DNA from: JBFXAM01 sp050184295
GTDB lineage: Bacteria; Planctomycetota; Phycisphaerae; UBA1845; Fen-1342
Length of the DNA stretch: 33,288 nucleotides
Assembly: GCA_050184295.1 (NCBI GenBank)
Contig: JBFXAM010000046.1
Location: 1-33,288, forward strand
Reading direction: 5' to 3'
Shown here: piece after piece, positions 1-8,574 of the stretch
Numbering within the stretch: position 1 is the stretch's first letter
Layout: every line of letters begins with the position of its first letter
Made by a program: the position numbers and the translations under genes
Notes under the pieces: generated by a model
Databases searched by the model: none
The model's input: the letters and a program-made list of their open reading frames with translations, nothing else
What the model was told of the DNA's origin: nothing

Positions 1-1
1 C

Positions 2-706
2 CTGTACGCGTACGGCGGGTTCAACATTCCGCTGACGCCGGCGTTTTCGGTCAGCAACGTCGTGTGGATGGAGCTCGGCGGCGTGTACGCGGTCGCGTGT
101 ATCCGAGGCGGCGGCGAGTATGGCAAGGAGTGGCACGACGCCGGTCGGCTCAAGAACAAACAGAACTGCTTTGATGACTTCATTGCCGCCGGCGAGTGGC
201 TCGTGGCCAACAAGTACACGCGGCCCGACAAGCTCGCGGTCGGCGGCGGCAGCAACGGCGGCTTGCTGGTCGGCGCGGTCATCAACCAGCGCCCCGACCT
301 GTTCGGCGCCGCGCTGCCGATGGTCGGCGTGATGGACATGCTCCGCTTTCACAAGTTCACCATCGGGTGGGCGTGGACGAGCGACTACGGCAGCCCGGAC
401 GATCCCGAGATGTTCAAGGTGCTGCGCAGCTACAGTCCGCTGCACAACATCAAACCGGGCACGCGCTTTCCCGCGACCATGGTGATCACCGCCGACCACG
501 ACGACCGCGTCGTGCCGAGCCACAGCTTCAAGTACACCGCAACAGCGCAGTCCGCGGCGGCGGGGCCCAATCCGTTCCTGATTCGTGTGGAGACCAAGGC
601 CGGTCACGGCGCAGGAAAGCCGACCGCCAAGATCATCGAGGAGACCGCCGACCGCTGGGCGTTTCTCGTCCGCGCGCTGAAGGTCGAATCCGCGCTGCCG
701 CAGTAA
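2..706 (+). CDS. Prolyl oligopeptidase family serine peptidase (S9A), C-terminal part, cut by window start
   Basis: The frame is open from the window edge, so the N-terminal beta-propeller and part of the hydrolase domain lie outside; 234 residues remain. The visible part is the alpha/beta-hydrolase fold of S9A prolyl oligopeptidases, which cleave peptides of limited size after proline. The opening residues LYAYGGFNIPLTPAFS match the family's typical LYGYGGFN stretch. The nucleophile is the Ser of GGGSNGGLL (codon 251-253). The acid is an Asp in TADHDDRVVP, and the base is the His of KAGHGAGKPT. All three catalytic residues are present and correctly spaced, so the enzyme looks active. The stop is TAA at 704-706. 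Cell location cannot be judged because the N-terminus is missing. Confidence 0.93.
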   Translation: MYAYGGFNIPLTPAFSVSNVVWMELGGVYAVACIRGGGEYGKEWHDAGRLKNKQNCFDDFIAAGEWLVANKYTRPDKLAVGGGSNGGLLVGAVINQRPDLFGAALPMVGVMDMLRFHKFTIGWAWTSDYGSPDDPEMFKVLRSYSPLHNIKPGTRFPATMVITADHDDRVVPSHSFKYTATAQSAAAGPNPFLIRVETKAGHGAGKPTAKIIEETADRWAFLVRALKVESALPQ

Positions 707-865
707 CGCGCGGCGCCATTCGCCCGGTCGGACCGCGGCGCCATCCGAACCCGCCGCGCCAAGCGGCGAGTCCGATCGCCGCGACCGTTCGACGCGGGCG
801 ATGCGGACGACGCCCGCGCCGGCCTGCCGCCGGGAGTTCGCACGCCGAACCGGCCGATGATCTTC

Positions 866-897
866 TTGCGGTCACGGGGCCGACGGGACGCTAGAAT
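866..897 (+). promoter_or_regulatory. Possible promoter of the HlyD-type gene
   Basis: TAGAAT (892-897) resembles a -10 box and TTGCGG (866-871) a -35 box, but the 20-nt spacer is longer than ideal. An imperfect dyad, ACGATCGGCG/CGCCGGTCGT (909-930), would lie at or just after the start of the transcript, about 75-95 nt before the ATG. Nothing else was recognised in 707-1003 between the two plus-strand genes. Confidence 0.3.
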
Positions 898-1003
898 AGA
901 GTTGCGGGACGATCGGCGAACGCCGGTCGTGGTCTTGGATGCGCCCAGTTCGCTCGTTCGGCGGGATGGCGCCCCATCCGATTAGAACAGGGAGGCGCGA
1001 CGC

Positions 1004-2680
1004 ATGGCCGGCACAGCACCCCTTACCGCCGCTCCGCGATATGGTGCGGCGGCGACGCAGAACGGCGAGCGCGGACGCGCGCGCCGCTGGATGATCCTGA
1101 GCGCGGTCTTGCTGGTCGCGCTCGTCCCGCTGGCGCTCTTGGGCAGCAACAGCTTCTTCGATCGTTTCCTGACGCGCGCCGGCTGGAGCGGCGGAGTGCA
1201 CGAGGTGCAGCCCGTCACGCTCAACATCGTGCTGACCGAAAACGGCGAGCTGAAGCCCAAGAAGTCGGTCGACGTGAAGTGCGAAGTCGAGGGTCAGAGC
1301 ACGCTGCTGTTCGTGGTGCCGGAGAGCACGCGCGTTGCGAAAGGCGACCTGCTCGTCGAGCTCGCGTCGGACCAGCTCGTGGAGAAGCTGGAGACCGAGG
1401 AGATCGAGCTGCGCAAAGCGCGCACGGACCTGGAGGCGGCAACGCAGGAACTCGCCATCACGCGCAACGAGAACGCGAGCAAGATCAAGAAAGCCGAGAT
1501 CGACCTGGAAGTCGCAAGACTCGACCTCGAGCAGTATCTCAAAGGCGACTACGAGAAGGCGCTGAAGTCCGCGGACATCGACATCCAGCAGACCCAGCTC
1601 GACATCACGCGCAAGAAGGACGAGCTGCGCAAGAACAAGGCCCTCGCCGAGAAGGGCTTTGTCACGCCGTCGAAGCTCGAAGAGCTCGAGTTCGACCTAC
1701 AAAAGACCCAGCTCGCGCTGGAGATGAACCAGCTCACCAAGCGCATCCTGCTCGAATACGACCGTCCGAAGGCCGAGAAGCTCCGCACCTCCGCCGTGGA
1801 GCAGGCCGAGCAGGAGCTCGAACGCGAGAAAGCCCGCTCCGATTCACGCGAAAAACAGGCCGTCGCCAAGGAAGAGGCCGCCCGGGCCCAGCTCGGCGTG
1901 CGCGAGACCCGCATCGGCCGCGTCCGGCGCGCGGTCGAACGCTGCAAGATCTACGCGCCCGCCGACGGCGTCGTGCAGTATCCCGCGGACGAAGGGAATT
2001 GGCGCTCCAACAGCAGCCGCATCGCCGCCGGCGAAAAAGTCTACGAAGGCCAGACGCTCATCATGCTGCCGGACACCACGCAGATGGTTGTCAGCACGCG
2101 CATTCACGAGGCCGACCGCCACAAGGTTCGCGAGGGGCTGCGCTGCATCGTGACCGTGCCGGCGGTGCCCGGAAAGACGTTTAACGGAACAATTGCCAAA
2201 ATCACGCAGTTCGCCGACTCGGCCCACCGCTGGCTCAACCCCGATCTCAAGGAGCACGCCACCGAGATCCTGCTCGACGAGACCAACGCGCCGATCTCGC
2301 CCGGCGACTCCGCGGAAATCCGTATCCTCGTCGAGGACGTCGCGAACGTCCTCGCGGTCCCCGTCCAGAGCGTCTTCGCCCGCGGCTCGCGCACGTTCGT
2401 GTTCGTTCTGCGCGGCGGTGCGCCCGAGCCGCAGGAAGTGAAAGTCGGCCGGGCGAGCACGACGCTGGTGGAAGTCGTATCGGGTCTTTCCGCGGGTGAT
2501 CGCGTGTTGATGCAGGCTAACGAAGGACTGCTCGCGAAGCTGCCATCGATCGCGCCATCGCCCGCACTCGCCGAGGCGGAGCCCGCCCCCGAGGCGCCGC
2601 GACCGCCGCCGGGCAACGCGGCGAACCCCGGCAACGCCGGCGACAATCGCGGTCCGCGCCGCAGCGGGCGATCAGGATAG
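1004..2680 (+). CDS. HlyD/RND-type periplasmic adaptor (membrane fusion protein)
   Basis: This 558-residue protein has one N-terminal membrane anchor (about residues 29-46, WMILSAVLLVALVPLALLG). A split biotinyl-lipoyl-like domain surrounds a long charged coiled coil (about residues 125-300, rich in Glu, Lys and Arg heptads). The second lipoyl half is marked by KIYAPADGVVQYP, followed by beta-barrel and membrane-proximal domains. The last 50 residues are Pro/Ala-rich and basic. Such adaptors bridge an inner-membrane pump and an outer-membrane channel. AGGGAGG lies just before the ATG and fixes the start. No ABC or RND pump and no TolC-like gene follows: the next gene converges from the other strand. 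The partner must therefore be elsewhere, and the substrate cannot be predicted. Confidence 0.88.
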   Translation: MAGTAPLTAAPRYGAAATQNGERGRARRWMILSAVLLVALVPLALLGSNSFFDRFLTRAGWSGGVHEVQPVTLNIVLTENGELKPKKSVDVKCEVEGQSTLLFVVPESTRVAKGDLLVELASDQLVEKLETEEIELRKARTDLEAATQELAITRNENASKIKKAEIDLEVARLDLEQYLKGDYEKALKSADIDIQQTQLDITRKKDELRKNKALAEKGFVTPSKLEELEFDLQKTQLALEMNQLTKRILLEYDRPKAEKLRTSAVEQAEQELEREKARSDSREKQAVAKEEAARAQLGVRETRIGRVRRAVERCKIYAPADGVVQYPADEGNWRSNSSRIAAGEKVYEGQTLIMLPDTTQMVVSTRIHEADRHKVREGLRCIVTVPAVPGKTFNGTIAKITQFADSAHRWLNPDLKEHATEILLDETNAPISPGDSAEIRILVEDVANVLAVPVQSVFARGSRTFVFVLRGGAPEPQEVKVGRASTTLVEVVSGLSAGDRVLMQANEGLLAKLPSIAPSPALAEAEPAPEAPRPPPGNAANPGNAGDNRGPRRSGRSG

Positions 2681-2698
2681 GCGCCCGCCAATGGCGCC
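2680..2698. terminator. Small hairpin between convergent genes, possible terminator
   Basis: GGCGCC (2680-2685) and GGCGCC (2693-2698) form a 6-bp stem with a 7-nt loop right at the stop of the adaptor gene. A second hairpin, CCGGCC-AAT-GGCCGG, lies at 2759-2773. Neither has a U-tract. The 188-bp gap separates two genes that converge, so a termination role is plausible but weakly supported. Confidence 0.25.
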
Positions 2699-2868
2699 GT
2701 CCCACGATCCTCCAGGCGGTGCGGCCGAGCGACCGTGCCGATTGCGGCATTCGATCGCCCGGCCAATGGCCGGTGCGGCGCTGCGCAGCGTGCCCCCGCG
2801 CCAGGTTTGCGACCGCACCACGTCCGAGCGGATGCGCCCACGCGTGTGAACGGCCGGATCGCACGTCG

Positions 2869-4557
2869 CTACTTCCGGTCGGAATCCGTCCCCAGCGCCA
2901 AGAGCAGCCGCAGCGCCACCGTGCCGTCAAGTATGGGCTCGTTGGTCGAAAAATCCTCGAACACATCGTGGTAGACGCCCACGTCGGACTGAAAGCGCGC
3001 CAGGCGATCCGCGCCCCACGGCGTGAACTTTAGCCCTTCGTTGATGTCGCGGTACACCGGCCCGTCGACCAGCCCGCCCACCGGCAGCTTGCCTTCGAGT
3101 TTCCAGAACAGGTGATGCGGGCGGCGGACGGCATCCCCCGCGACTGGAACGCCGACCACGAACGAAACGCCCCAGGGATTGCGGCCGAAGATCCAGTCGC
3201 GCGCCTCGGTCGCGAGCTCGCGAAACCGCGGGTCACCGGACATGCGCTCATAAAGCAGCGCTTGCGTCGCGAACGCAATGACGTCATTCGTCGAACACCA
3301 CACCAGCGGCGTTCCCAGCCGATACGCATTGGCCAGCGCCCGCTCCCGCACGCGCTCGAGTCCCGCGCGGTAATAGCCGGCGAGCGCGCCGCGCGTGGAC
3401 TCGTCCGCGTGTGCGTGCAGACGCCAGTGCGCCAGGTTCACATACGGAAAAAATTCGTAGTGGCCGTGGCGTCCCCGGCCCATCCACGCACTTTCGCCGG
3501 CCCGCGCGGCATAGTCGCCCGCTTGGCGTAGGTAATCGGCGTTTCGCGTGGCGATGTAGAGCTCGATCGCCCCCCATTCGAGGTCATCGAAGTAATCGCT
3601 CTCGCGGTAGTAGTACGGCGCCCGTACCGGCGCCGACATCGCACACCCCGGCAAGCGCCGCGCCAGGCGATACGCCGATGCGGCGCGCTCCACGTCACCC
3701 GCCAGCGCGAGGGCTGCGGCCGTGCGCCCGGCCAGATTCGCCAGTCCGGAGGATTCGTTCTGATAGCGCTGGGGGCCGACGCCGGTCGGGCCGGCGTCGC
3801 TGGCTCGCGCCGGCGGGAGAGTAGCCGAGCCCTGCGGTCGCCCCGTGGCTGGCCAGGCCGCGCGCGGACCACCCGGGCCCCACCCATAGTCGCTCTGGTC
3901 GTCGTGCCAGAGCTTCTCCGGGGGCAGATGGTCTCGATCATCGCCGACCTGAAGGTAGATCGTGTTCGGCCGCGGGTGGATCTTGATCAGCAGGTCGGCG
4001 CCGTAGCGTGCCTCCGCGGTTTCTCCGGCCAGGAACAGCGCCGCCACACAGTACGAGGTCGTGAGCATGTGCTTGATCCGATCGGCGGCATCATGCCAGC
4101 CGCCGGTCAGGTCGACGCGCTCGCGGCTGTCGACATCGATCGCATCCTGTTGGTGACAATCGCGGCCGGTGACGGGATTCGCGCCGCAGCGCTGGAGTCG
4201 CACGAAATCCATGAGTCGGGCGGCGCAGTCGTTGTAAGTATCCGCGCCGATCCGGAACTCCGGCGAGCGCAGCCGTTCAAACTCGACCACATAGCGCCCC
4301 GGCGTCCGCAGCCTCGAAAAGTCCAAGCGATAATTGTGCCGAAAGGGCCCCCACGCACCGGTGTCAGAACCGATGTCCGCCGTGAACGTGCCCACGCGGA
4401 ACGGGCCCGCGAGCGGGTGCTCACTGGACAGAATGGCGACTTTGGAATCGTCCGGCAAATAGCCGACCTGGTTCACCCGCAGCCACGCATCCGCGAGTGC
4501 ATGAATGGGCGCCAGCACGACCGCGGCTGCCCGCAGAATCAGCCCGGCTCTTGTCAT
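2869..4557 (-). CDS. Secreted glycoside hydrolase family 9 (endoglucanase-type)
   Basis: This 562-residue protein starts with a signal peptide (TRAGLILRAAAVVLAPIHALA, probable cleavage after ALA). It continues into the immunoglobulin-like domain typical of CelD-type GH9 enzymes (DAWLRVNQVGYLPDDSKVAI). The catalytic (alpha/alpha)6 domain follows. GGWHDAADRIKH carries the paired Asp that activate water in this inverting family. RRPHHLFW is the conserved substrate-binding His region. STNEPILDGT near the C-terminus carries the general-acid Glu. GH9 enzymes hydrolyse beta-1,4 glucans or related oligosaccharides; the substrate here is not certain. No dockerin or carbohydrate-binding module is visible. 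It lies 16 bp downstream of cysE on the same strand and is probably co-transcribed. Confidence 0.9.
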   Translation of the reverse strand: MTRAGLILRAAAVVLAPIHALADAWLRVNQVGYLPDDSKVAILSSEHPLAGPFRVGTFTADIGSDTGAWGPFRHNYRLDFSRLRTPGRYVVEFERLRSPEFRIGADTYNDCAARLMDFVRLQRCGANPVTGRDCHQQDAIDVDSRERVDLTGGWHDAADRIKHMLTTSYCVAALFLAGETAEARYGADLLIKIHPRPNTIYLQVGDDRDHLPPEKLWHDDQSDYGWGPGGPRAAWPATGRPQGSATLPPARASDAGPTGVGPQRYQNESSGLANLAGRTAAALALAGDVERAASAYRLARRLPGCAMSAPVRAPYYYRESDYFDDLEWGAIELYIATRNADYLRQAGDYAARAGESAWMGRGRHGHYEFFPYVNLAHWRLHAHADESTRGALAGYYRAGLERVRERALANAYRLGTPLVWCSTNDVIAFATQALLYERMSGDPRFRELATEARDWIFGRNPWGVSFVVGVPVAGDAVRRPHHLFWKLEGKLPVGGLVDGPVYRDINEGLKFTPWGADRLARFQSDVGVYHDVFEDFSTNEPILDGTVALRLLLALGTDSDRK

Positions 4558-4573
4558 CGGCCATCCGTACGGA

Positions 4574-5545
4574 CTAGATGTCCCAGCTCGGCTCGACGCC
4601 GTCGTAGAGCTTGGACGGGACGCGCGGCGCGCGGACCTTCAGGATCGGCGGCGTGATCGAGACCATGTGTCCCGGCTCGACGCTGTGTGCCAGAAACACC
4701 GACCCGCCCACCACGCAGCGATCACCGACCCGCGTTTCGCCGCCCAGCACCGCCGCATTCGCATAGATCGTGACCGAGTTTCCGAGCGTGGGGTGGCGCT
4801 TGGTGCCGCGAATCACCCGGCCGCGCGCGTCCTTGGGGAACGAGAGCGCGCCCAACGTGACGCCCTGGTAGAGCTTGACGTTGTCGCCGATCACGCTCGT
4901 CTCGCCGATCACGGCGCCCGTGCCGTGATCGATGAAGAAGCTGCGCCCGATGGTGGCGCCGGGGTGAATGTCGATCCCCGTGGTTCGGTGGGCGTGCTCG
5001 GACATCATGCGCGGCATGAGCGGAACGCCGAGCGTGTGCAGCTCATGCGCGTAGCGGTAGATCGTGACCGCGAGAACACCGGGATACGACAGGATGATCT
5101 CGGGCGTTCCCGTGGCGGCGGGATCGCCGTCGTAGGCGGCCTGCACGTCGTCGGCGAGTCGCTCGCGAACGTCGGAGATCAACTCGACGAACTGCGTCGC
5201 CAACGACTCTGCCATCTCGCGGCATGGGTTCTTGGATTCCGCCGGCAGGTCGCCGCGCTCCTCACGCTCGTGGCAGATGCACTGCTGGACCTGGTCCGCG
5301 AGCGCCTCCCAGAGGCGCGGCAGCAGGTCGCCGACGTGATACGCGATGTTGTGCCGGGTGAGCAGGCGGCGGCCGAAATAGCCGGGATACGTCAGCTCGA
5401 GCAGCAGGTCGCAGATGTGGACGATCGCGGCGGTCGACGGCAGATAGCGCTTGTCGATGTGCTGCGTGCGCGGATCGGCGCGGTAGCTTGCGACGATGCG
5501 GTCGACGAGTTTCGGAAGCGCTTCGCCGAGATTGTACGCGGACAT
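4574..5545 (-). CDS. cysE: Serine O-acetyltransferase, EpsC-type
   Basis: This 323-residue enzyme transfers acetyl from acetyl-CoA to L-serine, the first step of cysteine synthesis. The helical N-terminal half (HIDKRYLPSTAAIVHICDLL, then YPGYFGRRLLTRHNIAYH) belongs to the longer EpsC-like group rather than the short E. coli CysE type. The C-terminal half is a left-handed beta helix of hexapeptide repeats: GIDIHPGATIG, FFIDHGTGAVIGETSVIGDNV, YQGVTLGALS. The catalytic His and Asp of the family lie in the IDHGTG region. AGGAG stands 8 nt before the ATG. The GH9 gene follows after 16 bp. There is no cysK in view. Confidence 0.92.
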   Translation of the reverse strand: MSAYNLGEALPKLVDRIVASYRADPRTQHIDKRYLPSTAAIVHICDLLLELTYPGYFGRRLLTRHNIAYHVGDLLPRLWEALADQVQQCICHEREERGDLPAESKNPCREMAESLATQFVELISDVRERLADDVQAAYDGDPAATGTPEIILSYPGVLAVTIYRYAHELHTLGVPLMPRMMSEHAHRTTGIDIHPGATIGRSFFIDHGTGAVIGETSVIGDNVKLYQGVTLGALSFPKDARGRVIRGTKRHPTLGNSVTIYANAAVLGGETRVGDRCVVGGSVFLAHSVEPGHMVSITPPILKVRAPRVPSKLYDGVEPSWDI

Positions 5546-5628
5546 GCTGGCGACTCCTGTGCAGCGCGGCCCGCGCGGCGCGGGCGCGAAGCAACGCGCG
5601 AATCAAGCGTGCCGGGGGCGCTGCGCGG

Positions 5629-5660
5629 CGGCCCGCGGCGCGCGGGTGCGCCGCGGGCCG
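5629..5660 (-). terminator. Strong GC hairpin after the RNase E/G gene
   Basis: CGGCCCGCGGCGC (5629-5641) and its perfect reverse complement (5648-5660) form a 13-bp stem with a 6-nt loop, about 25 nt after the stop of the RNase gene. No U-run follows on the minus strand. It may terminate transcription, or protect the 3' end of the long hpf-rne transcript while allowing some read-through to cysE. Confidence 0.45.
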
Positions 5661-5685
5661 ACCGCTTCGCGGACGACGACCGGCA

Positions 5686-8574
5686 CTACCCGGCGGGCAC
5701 GAGCCGGCCGCGCGTGTCGTAGCAGTTCATCTGCACCTGGTCGAGCCCGAAGATCGGGTCCGGCTTGATGTGGATGTTGCGACGGTTGCGCGTCTCGAAT
5801 TCGTGGAGCACGGCGCGCTTGCGGTTCTGGAGCAGGTTGGCGACCTCGCTCGACACCACGACTTCGACGTTGCGGATGTGCTCGCGCGTCATCGCGAACT
5901 GCAACTGGCGCATGACATCCAGCACCACCGATTCGGTGGTCTTCACGATGCCGGTTCCGCGGCAGTGCTGGCACGTCTGGTAGACGCTGCGCGTCAGGCT
6001 CGCCCGCTGCCGCTGCCGCGTCATCTCGATGATGCCGAACGCGCTCATCCGCAGCAGCTTGGCGCGCTCCTTGTGCTGCTTGAGGTTCTTGATCAGCCGT
6101 CGCTCGACCTCGCGCCGGTGGCGGTCCTCCCGCAAATCGATGAAGTCGCAGATGATCACGCCGCCCAGGTCGCGCAGCCGCAACTGCCGCGCGATCTCGT
6201 CCGCCGCCTCCAGGTTGATCTTGAAGGCCGTGGTCTCCGCGTCATCCTCGGTGCGGAACTTCCCGCTGTTCACGTCGATCGCGACCAGCGCCTCGGTCTG
6301 GTCGATCACGAGCGAACCCCCGCTCGACAGCGGCACGACGCGCGAGTGCAGCTTCTCCAGCTCGCTCTCGATGCCGTACTTGTGGAAGATCGGCTCGGGC
6401 GCCTGGTACTCGACCACCAGGTCGCGCGAGCGCGGACTGAAGATCGAGAGGAACTGCCGGGCGCGCTCGGCGATCTCGGCGTCGTCGACGATGATGCGGC
6501 GGATGTCGTGCGAGTAGACGTCGCGAATCGTGCGGATGACGAGATCGGATTCGCGATAGAGCTCGCACGGCGCTGCGTGCTCCTGCATGCGCTTCTCGAC
6601 CGCCCGCCACAGCCGCGTGAGATAATGCAGATCGCTTTGCAGCTCGCGCTTGGTGCGGCCCATCGCCGCCGTTCGCGCGATGAACCCCATGTCATCCGGC
6701 AACTCAAGGTGATCGAGTTGCTCGCGCAACGTCCGGCGCAGGTCGTCGTCCTCGATCTTGCGCGACACGCCGAGCCGGGCCATGCCTGGCATCATGACGA
6801 GGAAGCGTCCCGGGATGCTCAGGTAGGTCGTCAGCGTCGGACCCTTGGTGCCGATGCCCTCCTTGTTGATCTGGACAAACAGCTCCTGGCCGCGACGCAG
6901 GCAGCGCTGAATCGGCGGGCGCTGGCGGCGCGGCAGCTTGCGACCGACGTTTTCGGTGGCGCTGCCGCCGTTCGGGAAGTAGCGCGGGTGCAGATCGCTG
7001 ATGTGCAGGAAGCCGTTCTTGCCCAGGCCGAAGTCGACAAACGCGGCCTGGATGCTGGGCTCGACGTTGGTGATGATGCCCTTGTAGATGTTGCCCACGT
7101 GGTTCTCGGCGCTGGCGCGTTCGAGGTAGATCTCCTCGAGCTTGCCCTCGTGGAGGATCGCGATGCGCGACTCCTCGCGCTGCACCACGTTGATGATCAT
7201 CTCGCGCGTGCCGGTCGTCGGCGGCGCCGCCTCCTCCTCTTCGCCGCCCGTCGCCGCGATTTCCTCGATCACGTCCTGGAGCGACTCCGGCGTGGTCGAT
7301 GGTTCGTCAAGCTCCACCGAGTCGTAGGCAACCGCCGGCGTTGGGGCGGCTTCGTTGTCGTCATCGCGCCAGCGACGGCGGCCATGCCGCCCGCGCTGCG
7401 CGCGGTCGCGCTCGCGGCCCCGTCCACGCCCGCCGCGACCGCGCCCGGCGCGTTCGACCGTGGGCGGCGCTTCGTCCGGCTCGAGCGGGTCGATCGCTTC
7501 GCGCGCCTCGACCAGCTCTTCCAGCTCCTCGTCCTCGATCACCGCGGGTGCCGCGAAGTCGCCGACGGTGTCGATTTCGACCGCCCCTGTGCCGCGCGCG
7601 TCGTCCGCCAGTTTCACGCTCTCAACCCGATCGTCGTCGAGCAGGTCCGCCAGGTCGTCGCTGGCCTCCACCTCGTCGCCGTGCAAAGTCCGAGAAGGCC
7701 CCAGCGGGTCCGCGTCGCCCCGCGGCTCGTCCGGCCGCGCGCCGCCGCGCGCTCCCGACGCACCCTCGCCGTGTTCGCGCATCATTTGCTGACGACGCTT
7801 GCGTCGCAGCCGACGCTTCTGGCTCGGCGACAGGCGTTGCTCGCTTTCCGACAAGCCGCCGGACTCGCCGGGGGTTGGCCCGGTCGGCGGCTGAACCGGA
7901 CGCGACGTCTCGCCGCGCGCCGGCGGATCGACGCGCGGGCCGTCGCGCCGCGGCCCACGCCGGTCGTCGCGCCCGCCCCGACCACGCCCGCCGCGACCAC
8001 GCCCGCCGCGACCCGGCTCATCGGCGCCGCGGCCCGGTTCTTCGGCCGGACGCGCCGGCGCGTCCGGGTGGGGCGCCGACTCGAATCGTGAAGCCGCCGG
8101 CGCTCGGAGCGGTTCGCCGGGCCGCACGGGCTCAACGCTCGGAGGCGCGGCGATCGGCGGCAGCGGTGCAACCGTCGGCGACGCGGCCGGCGCGGCCCGC
8201 GCCGCCGGTCGCGGCGCGGCCGGTGGGAACCGAATCACCACCGCGTTGCCAGATTGTTCGATCTGTGCCGCCGGCTGCACATCGGCGCGCGCCTCGCGAC
8301 CCGCCGATGCCGCCACCGGGCCGTTGGTCGCCGCCGATTCAACCGGCGTGGCGACGACCGCGGGCTCGGCGGCGTCCCCGCGACCGCGCCGGCCGCGACC
8401 CCCGCGCCGGCCGCGCGGCGGCTTTGTTGCGCCGACCTCGCCGGGCAACGCCACCGTCAACTCGACCGCTTCGGGTTTCGAGGTCGCGAGCGCGTCCGCG
8501 TCGATCGCCGCGGCGGCGCGCTGCGGCTTCCTGCGACGCGGCTTTGCCGTACTGCTTTTGATTTTCTTACCCAA
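5686..8574 (-). CDS. rne: Ribonuclease E/G with long RG-rich N-terminal arm
   Basis: This endoribonuclease would initiate mRNA decay and rRNA maturation. The first 455 or so residues are low complexity, with Arg-Gly clusters (RGGRGRRGRGD; RGRGGRGRGGRDD; RGRGGRGRGRERDRAQRGR) alternating with acidic blocks. The conserved core follows: an S1 domain (about 460-560, EEIYLERASAENHVGNIYKG), then the DNase I-like catalytic part with Mg-binding Asp in ALVAIDVNSGKFR (about 765) and IICDFIDLRE (about 810), and the zinc link CQHCRGTG (about 870). Both halves of the active site are intact. I chose TTG at 8574 because GAAGGA sits 7 nt upstream and it overlaps the DUF2344 stop (TTGGGTAA). An in-frame ATG at 8655 would add 27 residues inside the upstream gene. 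The E. coli enzyme has its disordered part at the C-terminus. Confidence 0.93.
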   Translation of the reverse strand: MGKKIKSSTAKPRRRKPQRAAAAIDADALATSKPEAVELTVALPGEVGATKPPRGRRGGRGRRGRGDAAEPAVVATPVESAATNGPVAASAGREARADVQPAAQIEQSGNAVVIRFPPAAPRPAARAAPAASPTVAPLPPIAAPPSVEPVRPGEPLRAPAASRFESAPHPDAPARPAEEPGRGADEPGRGGRGRGGRGRGGRDDRRGPRRDGPRVDPPARGETSRPVQPPTGPTPGESGGLSESEQRLSPSQKRRLRRKRRQQMMREHGEGASGARGGARPDEPRGDADPLGPSRTLHGDEVEASDDLADLLDDDRVESVKLADDARGTGAVEIDTVGDFAAPAVIEDEELEELVEAREAIDPLEPDEAPPTVERAGRGRGGRGRGRERDRAQRGRHGRRRWRDDDNEAAPTPAVAYDSVELDEPSTTPESLQDVIEEIAATGGEEEEAAPPTTGTREMIINVVQREESRIAILHEGKLEEIYLERASAENHVGNIYKGIITNVEPSIQAAFVDFGLGKNGFLHISDLHPRYFPNGGSATENVGRKLPRRQRPPIQRCLRRGQELFVQINKEGIGTKGPTLTTYLSIPGRFLVMMPGMARLGVSRKIEDDDLRRTLREQLDHLELPDDMGFIARTAAMGRTKRELQSDLHYLTRLWRAVEKRMQEHAAPCELYRESDLVIRTIRDVYSHDIRRIIVDDAEIAERARQFLSIFSPRSRDLVVEYQAPEPIFHKYGIESELEKLHSRVVPLSSGGSLVIDQTEALVAIDVNSGKFRTEDDAETTAFKINLEAADEIARQLRLRDLGGVIICDFIDLREDRHRREVERRLIKNLKQHKERAKLLRMSAFGIIEMTRQRQRASLTRSVYQTCQHCRGTGIVKTTESVVLDVMRQLQFAMTREHIRNVEVVVSSEVANLLQNRKRAVLHEFETRNRRNIHIKPDPIFGLDQVQMNCYDTRGRLVPAG

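Noticed and set aside
5488..8091. Long open frame on the plus strand opposite the RNase E/G gene
   Set aside because: The protein is low complexity, matches no family and is the antisense of a clear RNase. Long antisense frames are expected at this GC content.
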